Part shown: in pieces, positions 16,609 through 25,817 of the stretch
Position numbering within the stretch: the first letter of the stretch is position 1
How the letters are laid out: each line of letters begins with the position of its first letter
Source of the DNA: Brevibacterium picturae
GTDB taxonomy: Bacteria > Actinomycetota > Actinomycetes > Actinomycetales > Brevibacteriaceae
Reading direction: 5' to 3'
Length of the DNA stretch: 64,000 bases
Assembly (NCBI RefSeq): GCF_900105045.1
Contig: NZ_LT629739.1
Span: forward strand, 868,001 to 932,000
Notes under the pieces: generated by a model
The model's input: the letters and a program-made list of their open reading frames with translations, nothing else
What the model was told of the DNA's origin: nothing
Databases searched by the model: none
Translations under genes and position numbers: made by a program

Positions 16609-17283
16609 CTACTGCCCGTGCAGCCAACCTGGGGAGACAAGCCCGGACTCATAGGCGAGCACGACGAGGTGGACTCTGTCGCGAGCGGCGACCTTGCTCA
16701 TGATGCGCGAGACATGAGTCTTGGCCGTCAGCGGGGAGAGCACCAGCTTGGCTGCGATCTCATCGTTCGACAGCCCCTGACCGACGAGGGCGAGCACCTC
16801 ACGCTCACGTTGCGTCAGCACGTCGAGGTGCGTCGCCGGCTCGGCCCGCAGCCCCAGAGACATCCTCGCCAACAGGTACTTGGTCACCCCGGGCGAGAGC
16901 AGCGCCTCCCCTTCGGCGACGACGCGCACCGCTCGGATCAGGTCGACCGGTTCGGTGTCCTTGAGGAGGAATCCGCTGGCGCCTGCCCTGACCGCGCGCA
17001 CGATGTATTCGTCGAGGCCGAAGGTCGTCACCAGCACGACGCGCACGTTGTCGAGGCTGGAATCGGCGGCGATCTGCTCGGTGGCCCACAGTCCGTCACC
17101 GTCGGGCATCCTGATGTCCATGAGGACGACGTCGACCGGCGTCGCCGCCAGCTTCTCCAGCAGCTCTTCCCCGCCGGATGCCTGCACCCGCACGCCGATG
17201 TCCGGTTCCGCGTCGAGCAGCGAGGCGAAGCCGGCGCGGACAAGTTGGTGGTCATCGGCGATCGCCACCGAGATCTCGGTCAT
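16609..17283 (-). CDS. NarL/LuxR-family response regulator
   Basis: 224 residues. The receiver domain has the acidic pair in IADDHQLVR, the phospho-acceptor Asp in VVLMDIRMPDGDG, Thr in VLVTTF and Lys in GFLLKD. The C-terminal LuxR helix-turn-helix reads LTQREREVLALVGQGLSNDEIAAKLVLSPLTAKTHVSRIMSK. Its ATG overlaps the stop of the upstream kinase by four bases, so the pair is translationally coupled. Targets unknown; the adjacent SHOCT gene is a candidate. Confidence 0.92.
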   Translation of the reverse strand: MTEISVAIADDHQLVRAGFASLLDAEPDIGVRVQASGGEELLEKLAATPVDVVLMDIRMPDGDGLWATEQIAADSSLDNVRVVLVTTFGLDEYIVRAVRAGASGFLLKDTEPVDLIRAVRVVAEGEALLSPGVTKYLLARMSLGLRAEPATHLDVLTQREREVLALVGQGLSNDEIAAKLVLSPLTAKTHVSRIMSKVAARDRVHLVVLAYESGLVSPGWLHGQ

Positions 17284-18620
17284 GTCTGCGCCTCCGTGCC
17301 TGGTCGTCCATCGTTGCCTGCCCAGGGCAGCCTGACGCTGATGTGTGTGCCTTCTCCGCTCGCCGAGGTGATCGCGAAGGTTCCGTCGAGAAGTTTCGCT
17401 CTCTCCCGCATCCCGATGATGCCTGAGCCTTCGTCTCGCCCGTGCATCGCGTCCTCGGTTCCCTGGCCGTCGTCGCTGATCTCGATGCGCACGAATCCGT
17501 TCTCGCGGAAGATTGCGACCATCGCCGAGGCGGCGTGGGCGTGGCGGACCACGTTCGTCAGTGCCTCCTGCACGATCCGGTAGGCGGCCGCATCGGCGGC
17601 ACTGCCGGGAGTCGCTCGGGTACCGTCGGCTCGGAGTTCGCGCCGATCATCGAGGTCGAGGGCAGGTCGTGAAGGCATCGCGGCGATGAGAGCCGCCAGG
17701 TCATCGAGGCCCGGCACGGGAGCCAACGGTTCGGCTGTGCCGTCGACGGCGTCGGAGCGCATCGTGTGGAGCACTGAGCGGACCTCGTTGAGCCCGGTTC
17801 GGCTCAGCTCCTTGATGGCGGCGAGCGCGAGTCTGGCCTGTTCGGGGTCACGGTCGATGAGGTGTTCGCCCATGCCGGCCTGCACATTGATCTGGGACAG
17901 GGAATGGCCCAGCACGTCGTGGAGGTCGCGGGCGATGCGCAGCCGCTCGGCCGCGATCATCTCGAGATGTCGGGCCTGCGCCTCCTCCTCCGCGATCCTC
18001 CTGCCCTCGCGTCTGCTTCTCACGAAGGCGCCGATGCCCAGAGTGATGAGCAAACCGATCGTCGCCGAGGCCACGCGCCCCACCGACCATTCGACTCCGA
18101 GGAAAGGACCGAGCAGCAGGGCGCCCAACCAGACACCCGCCGCCGAGGCGATGGCCCAGATCTGGCGACCGCGGACCATGGCCACGACGAGAGCGAAGAG
18201 GAACGCCGCGTAGAACGGTGTCATCTCAGGCCCGGTGAGATCCTGCGCCCACATCCCACCCGGACCCTCCCCTGACCAGGGACGATTGCTTGGACCGTGG
18301 GCCCACGCAGCGGAAAGGCTGGATCTCGCCAGAGCGGCCCAGAAGACGATGTCGACCAACGTCAGTCCGGCGATGATCGCAACTCTCGGGCCCGGCCACC
18401 GCGCACACACCAGGAAGATCACCGGGGAGAGCAGAGCCACGGCAATGCGCACACCACCGACCAGGGCATCGGCACCATCGTGAGTGGCCATGAACACGGC
18501 GAAGGGCAGCTGCAGCAGCAGTGCCAGAACACTTAGGGCAATCAGGCGCAGTCGCAGTTGATGCGGGACACGACGATCGGGGTCGGTCGCCTCGGCGGGG
18601 TCACGCCTGGATCGGCTCAT
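17280..18620 (-). CDS. Two-component sensor histidine kinase (HisKA_3 type)
   Basis: About 446 residues. The N-terminal half holds five or six membrane spans (MASE/7TM-like, no large extracellular domain). The dimerisation motif ERLRIARDLHDVLGHSLSQINVQAGM carries the phospho-acceptor His. The C-terminal ATPase domain has QEALTNVVRHAHA, SDDGQG and GIIGMRERAKLLDG. This is the DesK/NarX-like class, cognate to the overlapping regulator. ATG 18620 is uncertain, since AGAGG is only two bases away; a downstream GTG is possible. Confidence 0.88.
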   Translation of the reverse strand: MSRSRRDPAEATDPDRRVPHQLRLRLIALSVLALLLQLPFAVFMATHDGADALVGGVRIAVALLSPVIFLVCARWPGPRVAIIAGLTLVDIVFWAALARSSLSAAWAHGPSNRPWSGEGPGGMWAQDLTGPEMTPFYAAFLFALVVAMVRGRQIWAIASAAGVWLGALLLGPFLGVEWSVGRVASATIGLLITLGIGAFVRSRREGRRIAEEEAQARHLEMIAAERLRIARDLHDVLGHSLSQINVQAGMGEHLIDRDPEQARLALAAIKELSRTGLNEVRSVLHTMRSDAVDGTAEPLAPVPGLDDLAALIAAMPSRPALDLDDRRELRADGTRATPGSAADAAAYRIVQEALTNVVRHAHAASAMVAIFRENGFVRIEISDDGQGTEDAMHGRDEGSGIIGMRERAKLLDGTFAITSASGEGTHISVRLPWAGNDGRPGTEAQT

Positions 18621-18722
18621 CCTCTGATCGTAGTCACCGGCCGAGGATTCGGCGTCGTACCACGGCAGTATTCGGCCAGACATCCTCCGGAGTACGGCGG
18701 CCCTGGAGTACCTCAGATCAGC

Positions 18723-19304
18723 TCAGAGGATCTGGTCGACGAGGCCGAAGTCTCGGGCCGCATTTGCATCCAGGACGAGGTCTCGGTCGAGGTCCGCATG
18801 GATCTGCTCCATGCTGCGCCCGGTTCCCTGCGCGAGCATCGCCTCGACCTCACGGCGCTGCCGGGCGATCTCGTCGGCGGCGACGATGAGGTCAGGGATG
18901 GCCCCGCGTGCGCCCTCGGCATGGGGTTGGCGCAGAACCGCTCGAGCGTGTTCGAGCATCGAGCGCTGACCGGGTTCCCCTGCTGCCAGGAGCACCGCAG
19001 CATCAGCTGCCGCCTGTCCCACGCAGATGGTCGCCACGGGTGCGCCGATATGGCGCATCGCGTCGTAGATGGCGGTCATGGCCGTCAGCGACCCGCCCGG
19101 TGAGTTGATGTACATCTGGATCGGGAGTTCGCGACTGCTGGCTTCGAGGTGGAGCAGCTGCGCAATGACCGTGTTGGCAACCCCGTCGTCGATCGGCACA
19201 CCCAGGTAGATGATGCGATTGCCCAGCAGGTGCGAATACACATCGACGATCTTCTCGTTGCTGCCCGAGCGGTCGACGACATTCGGAATCGTGTACTGGC
19301 TCAT
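18723..19304 (-). CDS. Catalytically dead ClpP paralogue (ClpR-like)
   Basis: 193 residues with the full ClpP fold (SHLLGNRIIYLGVPIDD, YINSPGGSLTAMTAIYD, RDFGLVDQIL). The active-site motifs are changed. The nucleophile motif GQAAS reads GQAAAD, so Ser is Ala100. The catalytic HQP reads RQP, so His is Arg125. The third Asp is kept (about 175). It cannot be a serine protease as read, and the sequence around these sites is in frame. Translationally coupled to the active clpP by an ATGA overlap, so mixed heptamers or a regulatory ring are likely. Chloroplast and cyanobacterial ClpR provide the precedent. Confidence 0.9.
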   Translation of the reverse strand: MSQYTIPNVVDRSGSNEKIVDVYSHLLGNRIIYLGVPIDDGVANTVIAQLLHLEASSRELPIQMYINSPGGSLTAMTAIYDAMRHIGAPVATICVGQAAADAAVLLAAGEPGQRSMLEHARAVLRQPHAEGARGAIPDLIVAADEIARQRREVEAMLAQGTGRSMEQIHADLDRDLVLDANAARDFGLVDQIL

Positions 19305-19957
19305 GGCGCCCCGATCCCGCCGCGCAGATCTGCCGGTGAGTCGACGATGCGATCGATGAGCCCGTAGTCCAGGGCCTGCTCGACCGTGAACCACCGATCG
19401 CGCAGGGAATCGCCGAATATTCGCTCATAGGTCTTCCCTGTCGCCTCGGCGATGCGGTGCAGGACCGAGTCCCTGACGCTGCGCAGGTCCCCTGACTGCA
19501 GCTCGATGTCGGCGGCGGCTCCCCCGATGCCCGATGACCCCTGGTGGAGGAGGATCCGGGCGTGGGGCAGGGCGAGCCGTTTGCCCGGCGTGCCCATCAT
19601 GAGCACGAACTGCCCCGCCGAGGCGGCCCACCCGAACGCCACCGTGACCACATCGTTGGGCAGAGTCTCGATCGTGTCGGCGATCGCGTGCATCATCGGC
19701 ACCGATCCGCCCGGTGAGTTGATCCAGAGGTGGATGTCGCTGTGCGGATCCTCGGCGGAGAGGAGGATGAGTCGGGAGATGATCTCCATGCCGTTCTCGT
19801 CGCGCAGCTCCCCGTTGAAGACGACCGAACGGTAGGCGTAGAGCATTCTCTGGGATTCGGGGATGGGGGTCGTCGGGGCGTCCTCGTTCTCGCCCCACCT
19901 CGGCGGGGGTGAGGTTGGCTGGCTGTGGGTACTGTGGGGTGCGAATCGTGTGTTCAT
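19301..19957 (-). CDS. clpP: ATP-dependent Clp protease proteolytic subunit (active)
   Basis: 218 residues with all three catalytic residues: Ser113 in FGWAASAGQF, His138 in RILLHQ and Asp187 in SLRDRWF, plus the INSPGGSV handle. The N-terminal 35 residues are an extra Pro/Ser/Thr-rich tail beyond a normal ClpP and may be a propeptide or use a later start (Met38). GGAGG lies only one base before ATG 19957. First gene of a two-gene operon with an inactive paralogue, behind two ClgR-type boxes. Confidence 0.92.
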   Translation of the reverse strand: MNTRFAPHSTHSQPTSPPPRWGENEDAPTTPIPESQRMLYAYRSVVFNGELRDENGMEIISRLILLSAEDPHSDIHLWINSPGGSVPMMHAIADTIETLPNDVVTVAFGWAASAGQFVLMMGTPGKRLALPHARILLHQGSSGIGGAAADIELQSGDLRSVRDSVLHRIAEATGKTYERIFGDSLRDRWFTVEQALDYGLIDRIVDSPADLRGGIGAP

Positions 19958-20000
19958 GCCTCCACTGTGTCGCTCACCTCACCGCCCGGGAAGGTGTTTC

Positions 20001-20031
20001 CGCCCTGAGCGGGAGGGTGCCGCTGTGAGCG
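20001..20031 (-). promoter_or_regulatory. Two ClgR-type operator boxes
   Basis: On the minus strand CGCTCAGGGCG (20011-20001) and CGCTCACAGCG (20031-20021) both fit the ClgR core CGCYNANRGCG. They sit exactly 20 bp (two helical turns) apart, 43-74 bp upstream of clpP. This fits activation by the ClgR-like protein encoded at 15846. Confidence 0.7.
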
Positions 20032-20121
20032 GACGACGAACCTGTACCCACGGTGCCGTGGCCCCGCCGTGATAAAATCGGGCGAGGACTTGAGACTATT
20101 TCAATGAAGGGCCGAGACGGA

Positions 20122-20427
20122 ATGCTGCTGAACCTGTGGATGACAGTTCAGTTCATCGTGGTGCTGCTCAGCCCCGATGCCGATACGGTCATTCCTCAGT
20201 CGTCCATGCATCTGATCGTCCTCGTGCTGCTGGGTGCGGCGCTGCTGTCGCCGGTGGCACCCTGGGCGGCAAAGGCTCTCGTCAGGGTTCTGTCCCTGGC
20301 TCCCCACGGTCCCTGGGTGCGACGCGAACGAACCGTGGTTCGCGAGTTCCACATGCCCGAGGAACCCGGCACTCCGGGCACCGCTCAAGCCAGAGCCCCC
20401 TCTTTCGTCGTTCGCTCCTTCGCCTGA
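20122..20427 (+). CDS. Small membrane protein (DUF6412-like) upstream of yidC
   Basis: About 101 residues with two hydrophobic segments (LWMTVQFIVVLLS; SMHLIVLVLLGAALLSPVAPW). The Arg-rich cytoplasmic tail HGPWVRRERTVVREFHMPEEPGTPG resembles DUF6412 proteins that actinobacteria encode next to a second YidC. ATG 20122 has GAAGGG ten bases upstream; ATG 20104 is an alternative. No direct functional evidence; the neighbour suggests a link to membrane-protein insertion. Confidence 0.6.
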   Translation: MLLNLWMTVQFIVVLLSPDADTVIPQSSMHLIVLVLLGAALLSPVAPWAAKALVRVLSLAPHGPWVRRERTVVREFHMPEEPGTPGTAQARAPSFVVRSFA

Positions 20428-20610
20428 ACGACGACCTCTCCGTGCCCTGAAGCACGATCACTGACGCCACTCCTGTCTGATTCTTTTGTGGAGCCTGCCT
20501 GTGGTGTCGTCCTGCGTCGTTGAGTCACTGAACACCCATGACGACATCACCACTGCTGCCCATCGATGCATGGCCGAGTTGCCTGCATCGGCAGCACCCA
20601 GGAGGGCACC

Positions 20611-21438
20611 ATGAACATCTACGAATTTCCACCCATCGAACTGCTCGTCAACGCCGCCTATTGGGTCGTCACCTGGCTGACGGCTCTGCTCGAACCGGTG
20701 GCCGGCAGCGCAAGTGCCGCACTGGCCATCGTGGTGCTGACGATCATTGTCCGCGCCGTCCTCATCCCCGTCGGCCTGTCCCAGGTCAGAGCCGGAATCA
20801 CCCGCAAACGACTGGCTCCGAAGATCACCGAGCTGCAGACCCGGCACAAAAAGAATCCTGAACTCATGCAGCAGAAGATCATGGAACTCTACAAGGAGGA
20901 GAAGGCCTCCCCGATGGCCGGCTGCCTGCCCGTCCTGGCACAGATGCCGGTGCTCATGGCCGTCTACGGGATCTTCATCCAATCCACGATCGGCGGGCAT
21001 GCCAACGACCTGCTCAATCATTCTCTGCTGGGCATCCCCCTCAACGCCGGTTTCGTCGGTCTCCTGACCGGCGGGAACCTGAGCGTGGTCTCGGCCGCGG
21101 TCTTCGCCGTCATCGTGATCATCATCGCCGTCGTCGCCGCCCTGTCGCGGCATCTGCTCACACCCGATATGCCGCAGACGCCGCCTGCCCCGACGTCCGG
21201 CAGCCAGAGCTCCGGCAGCGACAAACCCGCTATGCCGGACCTGACAGCTGTGACCAAGGTCTTAAGCTTCATGCCATTCATGACCGCCGTCATCGCACTG
21301 TTCGTGCCATTGGCGGCCACGCTCTACCTGATGACGACGACGGCCTGGACCTTGGGAGAGCGCCTCGTGCTCAATCGTGCTCTCAAGGTCAATGTGAAGG
21401 ACGACGATCAGCGGGAGCGACAGGGCTCTGCTGCCTGA
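20611..21438 (+). CDS. YidC/Oxa1-family membrane protein insertase
   Basis: 275 residues, the short Gram-positive form. It has five membrane spans (about 20-45, 100-125, 140-165, 170-190 and 225-250), the cytoplasmic hairpin VRAGITRKRLAPKITELQTRHKK...QQKIMELYKEEKASPMAGCLPVLAQMPVLMAVYG, and the groove arginine in IIVRAVLIP. GGAGGG precedes ATG 20611. It is probably a secondary YidC, because it lies outside the rnpA-yidC-jag locus. A Pro/Ser-rich loop (about 190-215) is family-typical. Confidence 0.9.
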   Translation: MNIYEFPPIELLVNAAYWVVTWLTALLEPVAGSASAALAIVVLTIIVRAVLIPVGLSQVRAGITRKRLAPKITELQTRHKKNPELMQQKIMELYKEEKASPMAGCLPVLAQMPVLMAVYGIFIQSTIGGHANDLLNHSLLGIPLNAGFVGLLTGGNLSVVSAAVFAVIVIIIAVVAALSRHLLTPDMPQTPPAPTSGSQSSGSDKPAMPDLTAVTKVLSFMPFMTAVIALFVPLAATLYLMTTTAWTLGERLVLNRALKVNVKDDDQRERQGSAA

Positions 21439-21465
21439 AGGCTGTGGGCGTTGAGCATCATGGCC

Positions 21466-21471
21466 TAACAT
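21466..21471 (+). promoter_or_regulatory. -10 element TAACAT of a leaderless transcript
   Basis: TAACAT ends seven bases before the ATG at 21479 and no ribosome site is present. Confidence 0.45.
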
Positions 21472-21478
21472 CGCAGTC

Positions 21479-22126
21479 ATGAACGCACGAAGCCCCAGCG
21501 CCGAGCAACGCGAACTCGCACGTCGCCTGGTCAGCGAGCACGGTCGCACCTTCGCGGCCGAGGCTTCGATCACGCTGCGGGACATACCCGCACCTCTGTG
21601 GCAGCTCCTCGTCCTCAGCCTGCTGCTGTCGACGCGGATCAGCTCCGATATTGCCCTCGACACCGCCCGGGAGCTCTTCTCCACGGGGTGGAGGACACCG
21701 CAGCGTCTGCGCCAGAGCACGTGGCAGCAGCGGGTCGATACTCTGGGACGCGGTGGTTACCGCCGCTATGACGAGAGCACGGCGACCCGCCTGGATGAGG
21801 CCGCCGCACTGCTCAGCACACGGTGGAAGGGCGACATGCGCAAACTGCGCGACGAAGCCGATGGCGACCCGGATCGAATCTCGAAGCTCCTGCAGGAGTT
21901 CACCGGGATCGGCCCCACCGGAGCCGACATCTTCCTGCGTGAGGCGCAGCAGGTGTGGCCCGAGGTCCGCCCGTTCACCGACAAGCTCGTCCTCAAGGGC
22001 GCTGGAGCCGCAGGCCTGCCCGAGGACGCGAAGGAGTTGGGCGAACTCGTCGCATGCAACGATATCGCGAACCTGGCCGCGGCACTCGTGAGAGTGGCCC
22101 GAGACCCCGGCATTATCACCGACTGA
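21479..22126 (+). CDS. Endonuclease III-like HhH protein (no iron-sulfur cluster)
   Basis: 215 residues. All-helical, with SLLLSTRISSDIALDTARELFS at the position of EndoIII's first helices and a helix-hairpin-helix LLQEFTGIGPTGADIFLREAQ. The C-terminus lacks the four-cysteine cluster of Nth/MutY. No clear catalytic Lys is visible between HhH and the usual Asp. It probably binds damaged DNA or acts as a divergent glycosylase. Converges on clpC with a strong bidirectional terminator between. Confidence 0.7.
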   Translation: MNARSPSAEQRELARRLVSEHGRTFAAEASITLRDIPAPLWQLLVLSLLLSTRISSDIALDTARELFSTGWRTPQRLRQSTWQQRVDTLGRGGYRRYDESTATRLDEAAALLSTRWKGDMRKLRDEADGDPDRISKLLQEFTGIGPTGADIFLREAQQVWPEVRPFTDKLVLKGAGAAGLPEDAKELGELVACNDIANLAAALVRVARDPGIITD

Positions 22127-22170
22127 GTCCGGCTGTTCGAGGCGTGGCTCGCCGTCAGGCGCTCGCGCGA

Positions 22171-22218
22171 CAGAAGGGCCCGGGTCAGAGGAAACAATCT
22201 CTGACCCGGGCCCTTCTG
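22171..22218. terminator. Bidirectional terminator between endonuclease gene and clpC
   Basis: A perfect 20-bp inverted repeat, CAGAAGGGCCCGGGTCAGAG, with an 8-base loop lies between two converging genes. It ends 14 bp before the clpC stop. Confidence 0.85.
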
Positions 22219-22232
22219 TGCAGGTGGTCGCC

Positions 22233-24827
22233 TCAGGCTGCCACGGGCACCTCGGGAGTTCCCGCGATCACACGCAGCATTCCATCAACGACGGTGGCAC
22301 TGACGGATCCGCCCTCGGACACGGCCTCATTGACGAGGAGGTCCGAGATGCGGTCGTCGAGCTCACGCTGGATCACGCGTCGCAGCGGACGGGCACCGAA
22401 CTCCGGTTCGTACCCGGCGTCGGAGAGGAATTCCACGGCGTCCTCGGACACGCTCAGGCCGATGCCCTGGTGCGCCAGACGCTGCACCGACTCTTCCAGC
22501 TGGAGGCGCACGATGACACGCAGCTGCTCACGGTCGAGCCGCGAGAACATCACGGTCTCGTCGATCCGGTTGAGGAACTCGGGACGCATGACCTCCTTGA
22601 GCTTGCCCATCACCTTCGCGCTCAGGTCCTTCTCGGTGACCTTCGCGTCGGTGGAGCTGAAGCCCAACGGAGTGCTGCCAGCCATGAATTCGGATCCGAG
22701 GTTGCTCGTCATGATGATGACGGTGTTCCGGAAGTCCACGGTCCTGCCCTGTCCGTCGGTCAGGCGACCGTCGTCGAGGACCTGGAGCAGCAGGTTGAAT
22801 GCGTCAGGGTGGGCCTTCTCGACCTCGTCGAGAAGGATCACCGAGTACGGCCGCCGCCGGACCTGCTCGGTGAGCTGGCCGGCTTCGTCGTAGCCGACGT
22901 AGCCGGGAGGCGAACCCACCAGACGGGACACGGTGTGACGCTCGCCGAATTCGCTCATGTCGAACCGGATCATCGCCGACTCGTCATCGAACAGGGTCGC
23001 AGCCAGAGACTTGGCCAACTCAGTCTTGCCCACGCCCGTGGGGCCGAGGAAGAGGAAGCTGCCGATGGGACGATTCGGATCTCCCATTCCCATCTGCGAC
23101 CGGCGCACGGCCTTCGACACTGCGCCCACCGCATCGTCCTGGCCGATGACTCGACCGTGGAGGACCTCTTCGAGCCTGGCCAGCTTGGCCTTCTGGCCCT
23201 GAGTCATGCTCGCCGCCGGGATTCCGGTGGCACGGGACACGACCTGTGCGATCTGATCGGCATCGACGACGCTGGACACAGCGTCCTTACCCTGACCGAC
23301 ACTGTTCTGACCGTTGCCGTTCGGACCGGCGCTGTGGTCAATCGCGGTCTCGTCCGGGTTCTCAGCCGCCTGTAGCTTCTCGCCCAGGTCCATGACCTCG
23401 TCGCGGAGCTGACCGGCACGCTCATAGTTCTCTTCGCTGATGGCGGTCGACTTCTCGGTTTCGAGCCGTTCGATCTCCGCCCGCAGAGCTTGGGGATTGA
23501 CCTTGGGCCCACGACGCAAAGACAGACGGGCACCCGCCTGGTCGATGAGGTCGATCGCCTTGTCCGGCAGGAACCTGTCGTTGATGTAGCGATCCGAGAG
23601 CTCGACCGAGGCGCGTATCGCCTCCGGCGTGAAGGTCACGTTGTGGTGCTCGGCGTAGCGGTCCTTGAGTCCGTCGAGGATCGCCACAGCATCCTCGATG
23701 TTCGGTTCCCCGACGCGCACCGGCTGGAACCGACGTTCGAGGGCTGAATCCTTCTCGATCGTGCGGTATTCCTTCAGGGTGGTCGCGCCGAGCAGGTGGA
23801 GGTCTCCCCGAGCCAGCCTGGGCTTGAGGATGTTGCCGGCGTCCATCGAGTTGGATTCGCCGTTGCCGCCCGCACCGACGAGGGTGTGGAGCTCATCGAC
23901 GAAGACGATCATCTCGCCGTCCTCGGCGATCTCGTCGAGTGCTCCGGTCAGGCGCTCCTCGAAGTCACCGCGGTAGCGTGTGCCCGCAAGCATTCCCGGC
24001 AGGTCGAGTGCGATGACTCGTTTGCCGGACAGCTGCGCCGGGATCTCGCCGGTGTGGATGGCCTGAGCCAAGCCTTCGGCGATCGCGGTCTTGCCGACGC
24101 CTGCCTCGCCGAGGAGCACCGGGTTGTTCTTGGTGCGGCGGGCGAGGATCTCGATGGTCTCCTCGATCTCCTGCCCACGTCCGATCACCGGATCGAGTTC
24201 GCCGTCGGCTGCCAGTGCCGTGAGGTCCGTGGAGAACCTCTCGAGCATGGTCTCCTCCGACTGGCCCGCTCCGTGGCCCCCCTGGGCTTCGCCGGCTTCA
24301 GCGGCTTCCGCACCGGCCTGCAGCCGCTCCTGCGTGACGCCCGCTTGGGCGAGGATGCGGCCGGCAGGCATCTCATGGTTGAGCACGAACGCGAAGAACA
24401 GGTGCTCCGGGTCGACGTAGGTCGAGCCGAATGCCCGCGCCACCTGGTAGGCGTCGAGGAGCGCACGCTGTCCGGATCCGGTCAGCGTCAGTGCCCCTTC
24501 GGGCTTCGTGCTCGAGGATGCGGGCAGGCGCTCTTCAACGGCGTGTGCGACCTGCTCCGGGTCCGCGCCCGCCTGGCGGATCGCGGAAACTCCGGGTTCG
24601 GTCTCTGCCATGGTGCGCAGGATGTGCAGGGCGTCGACCTCCGACTGACCGTGCTCTCTGGCATAGTCGGCGGCGTTGTCGATGACCTCGTGACTGCGCT
24701 TGCTCAGCAGCTTGTTGATGTCGACGCTGCGCCCCTGTCGGGCGCCCTGCTGTCCCTGCAGAAAACGGGCAAGGAATTCGTCGAATGAATCTCCGCCAGA
24801 ACCGGCGGATCCGTAGAACGTAGCCAA
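22233..24827 (-). CDS. ClpC-type AAA+ unfoldase (Clp protease ATPase subunit)
   Basis: About 864 residues. The N-terminal repeat domain is divergent ([22 protein letters not shown]...). D1 has Walker [11 protein letters not shown] and Walker B VFVDELH. A short UVR-like middle segment, [20 protein letters not shown], indicates ClpC rather than ClpB. D2 has [19 protein letters not shown] and the arginine-finger region. It starts at TTG 24827 with AGGAG six to seven bases upstream; the extension [22 protein letters not shown] is unlike the usual MFERFTDRARR start. A HAIR element at 24847-24865 suggests HspR control. Likely partner of the clpP pair. Confidence 0.9.
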   Translation of the reverse strand: MATFYGSAGSGGDSFDEFLARFLQGQQGARQGRSVDINKLLSKRSHEVIDNAADYAREHGQSEVDALHILRTMAETEPGVSAIRQAGADPEQVAHAVEERLPASSSTKPEGALTLTGSGQRALLDAYQVARAFGSTYVDPEHLFFAFVLNHEMPAGRILAQAGVTQERLQAGAEAAEAGEAQGGHGAGQSEETMLERFSTDLTALAADGELDPVIGRGQEIEETIEILARRTKNNPVLLGEAGVGKTAIAEGLAQAIHTGEIPAQLSGKRVIALDLPGMLAGTRYRGDFEERLTGALDEIAEDGEMIVFVDELHTLVGAGGNGESNSMDAGNILKPRLARGDLHLLGATTLKEYRTIEKDSALERRFQPVRVGEPNIEDAVAILDGLKDRYAEHHNVTFTPEAIRASVELSDRYINDRFLPDKAIDLIDQAGARLSLRRGPKVNPQALRAEIERLETEKSTAISEENYERAGQLRDEVMDLGEKLQAAENPDETAIDHSAGPNGNGQNSVGQGKDAVSSVVDADQIAQVVSRATGIPAASMTQGQKAKLARLEEVLHGRVIGQDDAVGAVSKAVRRSQMGMGDPNRPIGSFLFLGPTGVGKTELAKSLAATLFDDESAMIRFDMSEFGERHTVSRLVGSPPGYVGYDEAGQLTEQVRRRPYSVILLDEVEKAHPDAFNLLLQVLDDGRLTDGQGRTVDFRNTVIIMTSNLGSEFMAGSTPLGFSSTDAKVTEKDLSAKVMGKLKEVMRPEFLNRIDETVMFSRLDREQLRVIVRLQLEESVQRLAHQGIGLSVSEDAVEFLSDAGYEPEFGARPLRRVIQRELDDRISDLLVNEAVSEGGSVSATVVDGMLRVIAGTPEVPVAA

Positions 24828-24846
24828 TCTGATCTCCTGTCGAAAG

Positions 24847-24865
24847 TTGAGCCTATACGACTCAA
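24847..24865 (-). promoter_or_regulatory. HAIR-like operator (HspR)
   Basis: The minus strand reads TTGAGT-N7-GCTCAA, matching 11 of 14 positions of the HAIR consensus CTTGAGT-N7-ACTCAAG, 20 bp upstream of the clpC start codon. Heat-shock repression by HspR is expected. Confidence 0.65.
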
Positions 24866-24917
24866 TCAACGACGAAGGCGGTGGTCTTATTCCCGAGGGA
24901 ACCTCTCGACTTCCCGA

Positions 24918-25748
24918 TCAGCCCTGCGAGGGCCAGCCGTTGGGTTCACAGCCCTGCAGCCCCTTGGTCTGCTGCTGCATGAGCGGGGCCGTCTCACCCG
25001 GGCCCGGGCACGTTTCGTGGCCGTGGCCCAGAGCGTGGCCGACCTCATGATTGATGAGGTAATGGCGGTACAGAGTGATGTCGTCGAACTCGTCGGTGGC
25101 AGAGACCCAGCGCTTCGCGTTGAGGATGACATCGTTTCCGTTGCGGCAGGAGAGCTTTCCCAGGGTGCGCAGCGGCAGGCACATCTCATCCACGGTGTCG
25201 GGGCTGGCGATGGAGATCATCGCGTCTTCCCCCTCGTCGACCATTTCGATCGACACGTCGTCGATGGTCTGCCAGCCGCGCTCGTCCTGCAGGGTGGCGA
25301 TGATGAAGGCCGCGGCCTCATCGACGTCGATCGGGAGGTTGTCCTCGACGCGCAGCGCGACCGTGAATGTCTCGCCTTCGTCCCGATTCGGGCCGGTCTC
25401 CTCCTTCGGACGCTCCCACTCGCCGCTGCCGTGCATATCGATGTCGCCTTCGCTGACACCAGCGGCACCGGCCGACTCCACGTCGGGCTCAGCGGACTCA
25501 GATTCCTTCGGCCCGGCGGACTCGCCCGGCGAGGCGCTGTCCGTCGGTTCGCTCGATTCACTCGGAGTGGAGGTCTCGCCCACGCCGATCGTCTCCGCCG
25601 CGTGCGGGGTCGGTCGCGTCTCCGCCTCGGGCCCGGGCGCGCAGGCGCTGAGCCCGATGAGCAGGGACGCAGAAACCGCCGCCGAGCCGGTGAGCAGTCG
25701 ACGTGATGAGCGCAGGGTGCGCGATGCAGGGCGGGGAGATCTCGACAC
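24918..25748 (-). CDS. Secreted DUF3152 zincin-like lipoprotein
   Basis: 276 residues from GTG 25748. The signal peptide ends IGLSAC (lipobox), followed by about 65 residues of Ser/Glu/Pro spacer and a DUF3152 domain. The zinc motif [32 protein letters not shown] (HEVGHxxGHxH plus the Met-turn-like LMQQ) marks a metzincin-type peptidase fold. Two further Cys (MCLPL, SCRNG) probably form disulfides. TAGACT 8 bp upstream of the GTG is a -10 candidate. No substrate is known. Confidence 0.85.
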   Translation of the reverse strand: MSRSPRPASRTLRSSRRLLTGSAAVSASLLIGLSACAPGPEAETRPTPHAAETIGVGETSTPSESSEPTDSASPGESAGPKESESAEPDVESAGAAGVSEGDIDMHGSGEWERPKEETGPNRDEGETFTVALRVEDNLPIDVDEAAAFIIATLQDERGWQTIDDVSIEMVDEGEDAMISIASPDTVDEMCLPLRTLGKLSCRNGNDVILNAKRWVSATDEFDDITLYRHYLINHEVGHALGHGHETCPGPGETAPLMQQQTKGLQGCEPNGWPSQG

Positions 25749-25817
25749 CCTCTAGAGTCTAGCCTTTCAGCGCCGTTCCTCCGGTGGCTATCGACCTCAG
25801 AACTCTGCTGTCGAGCC

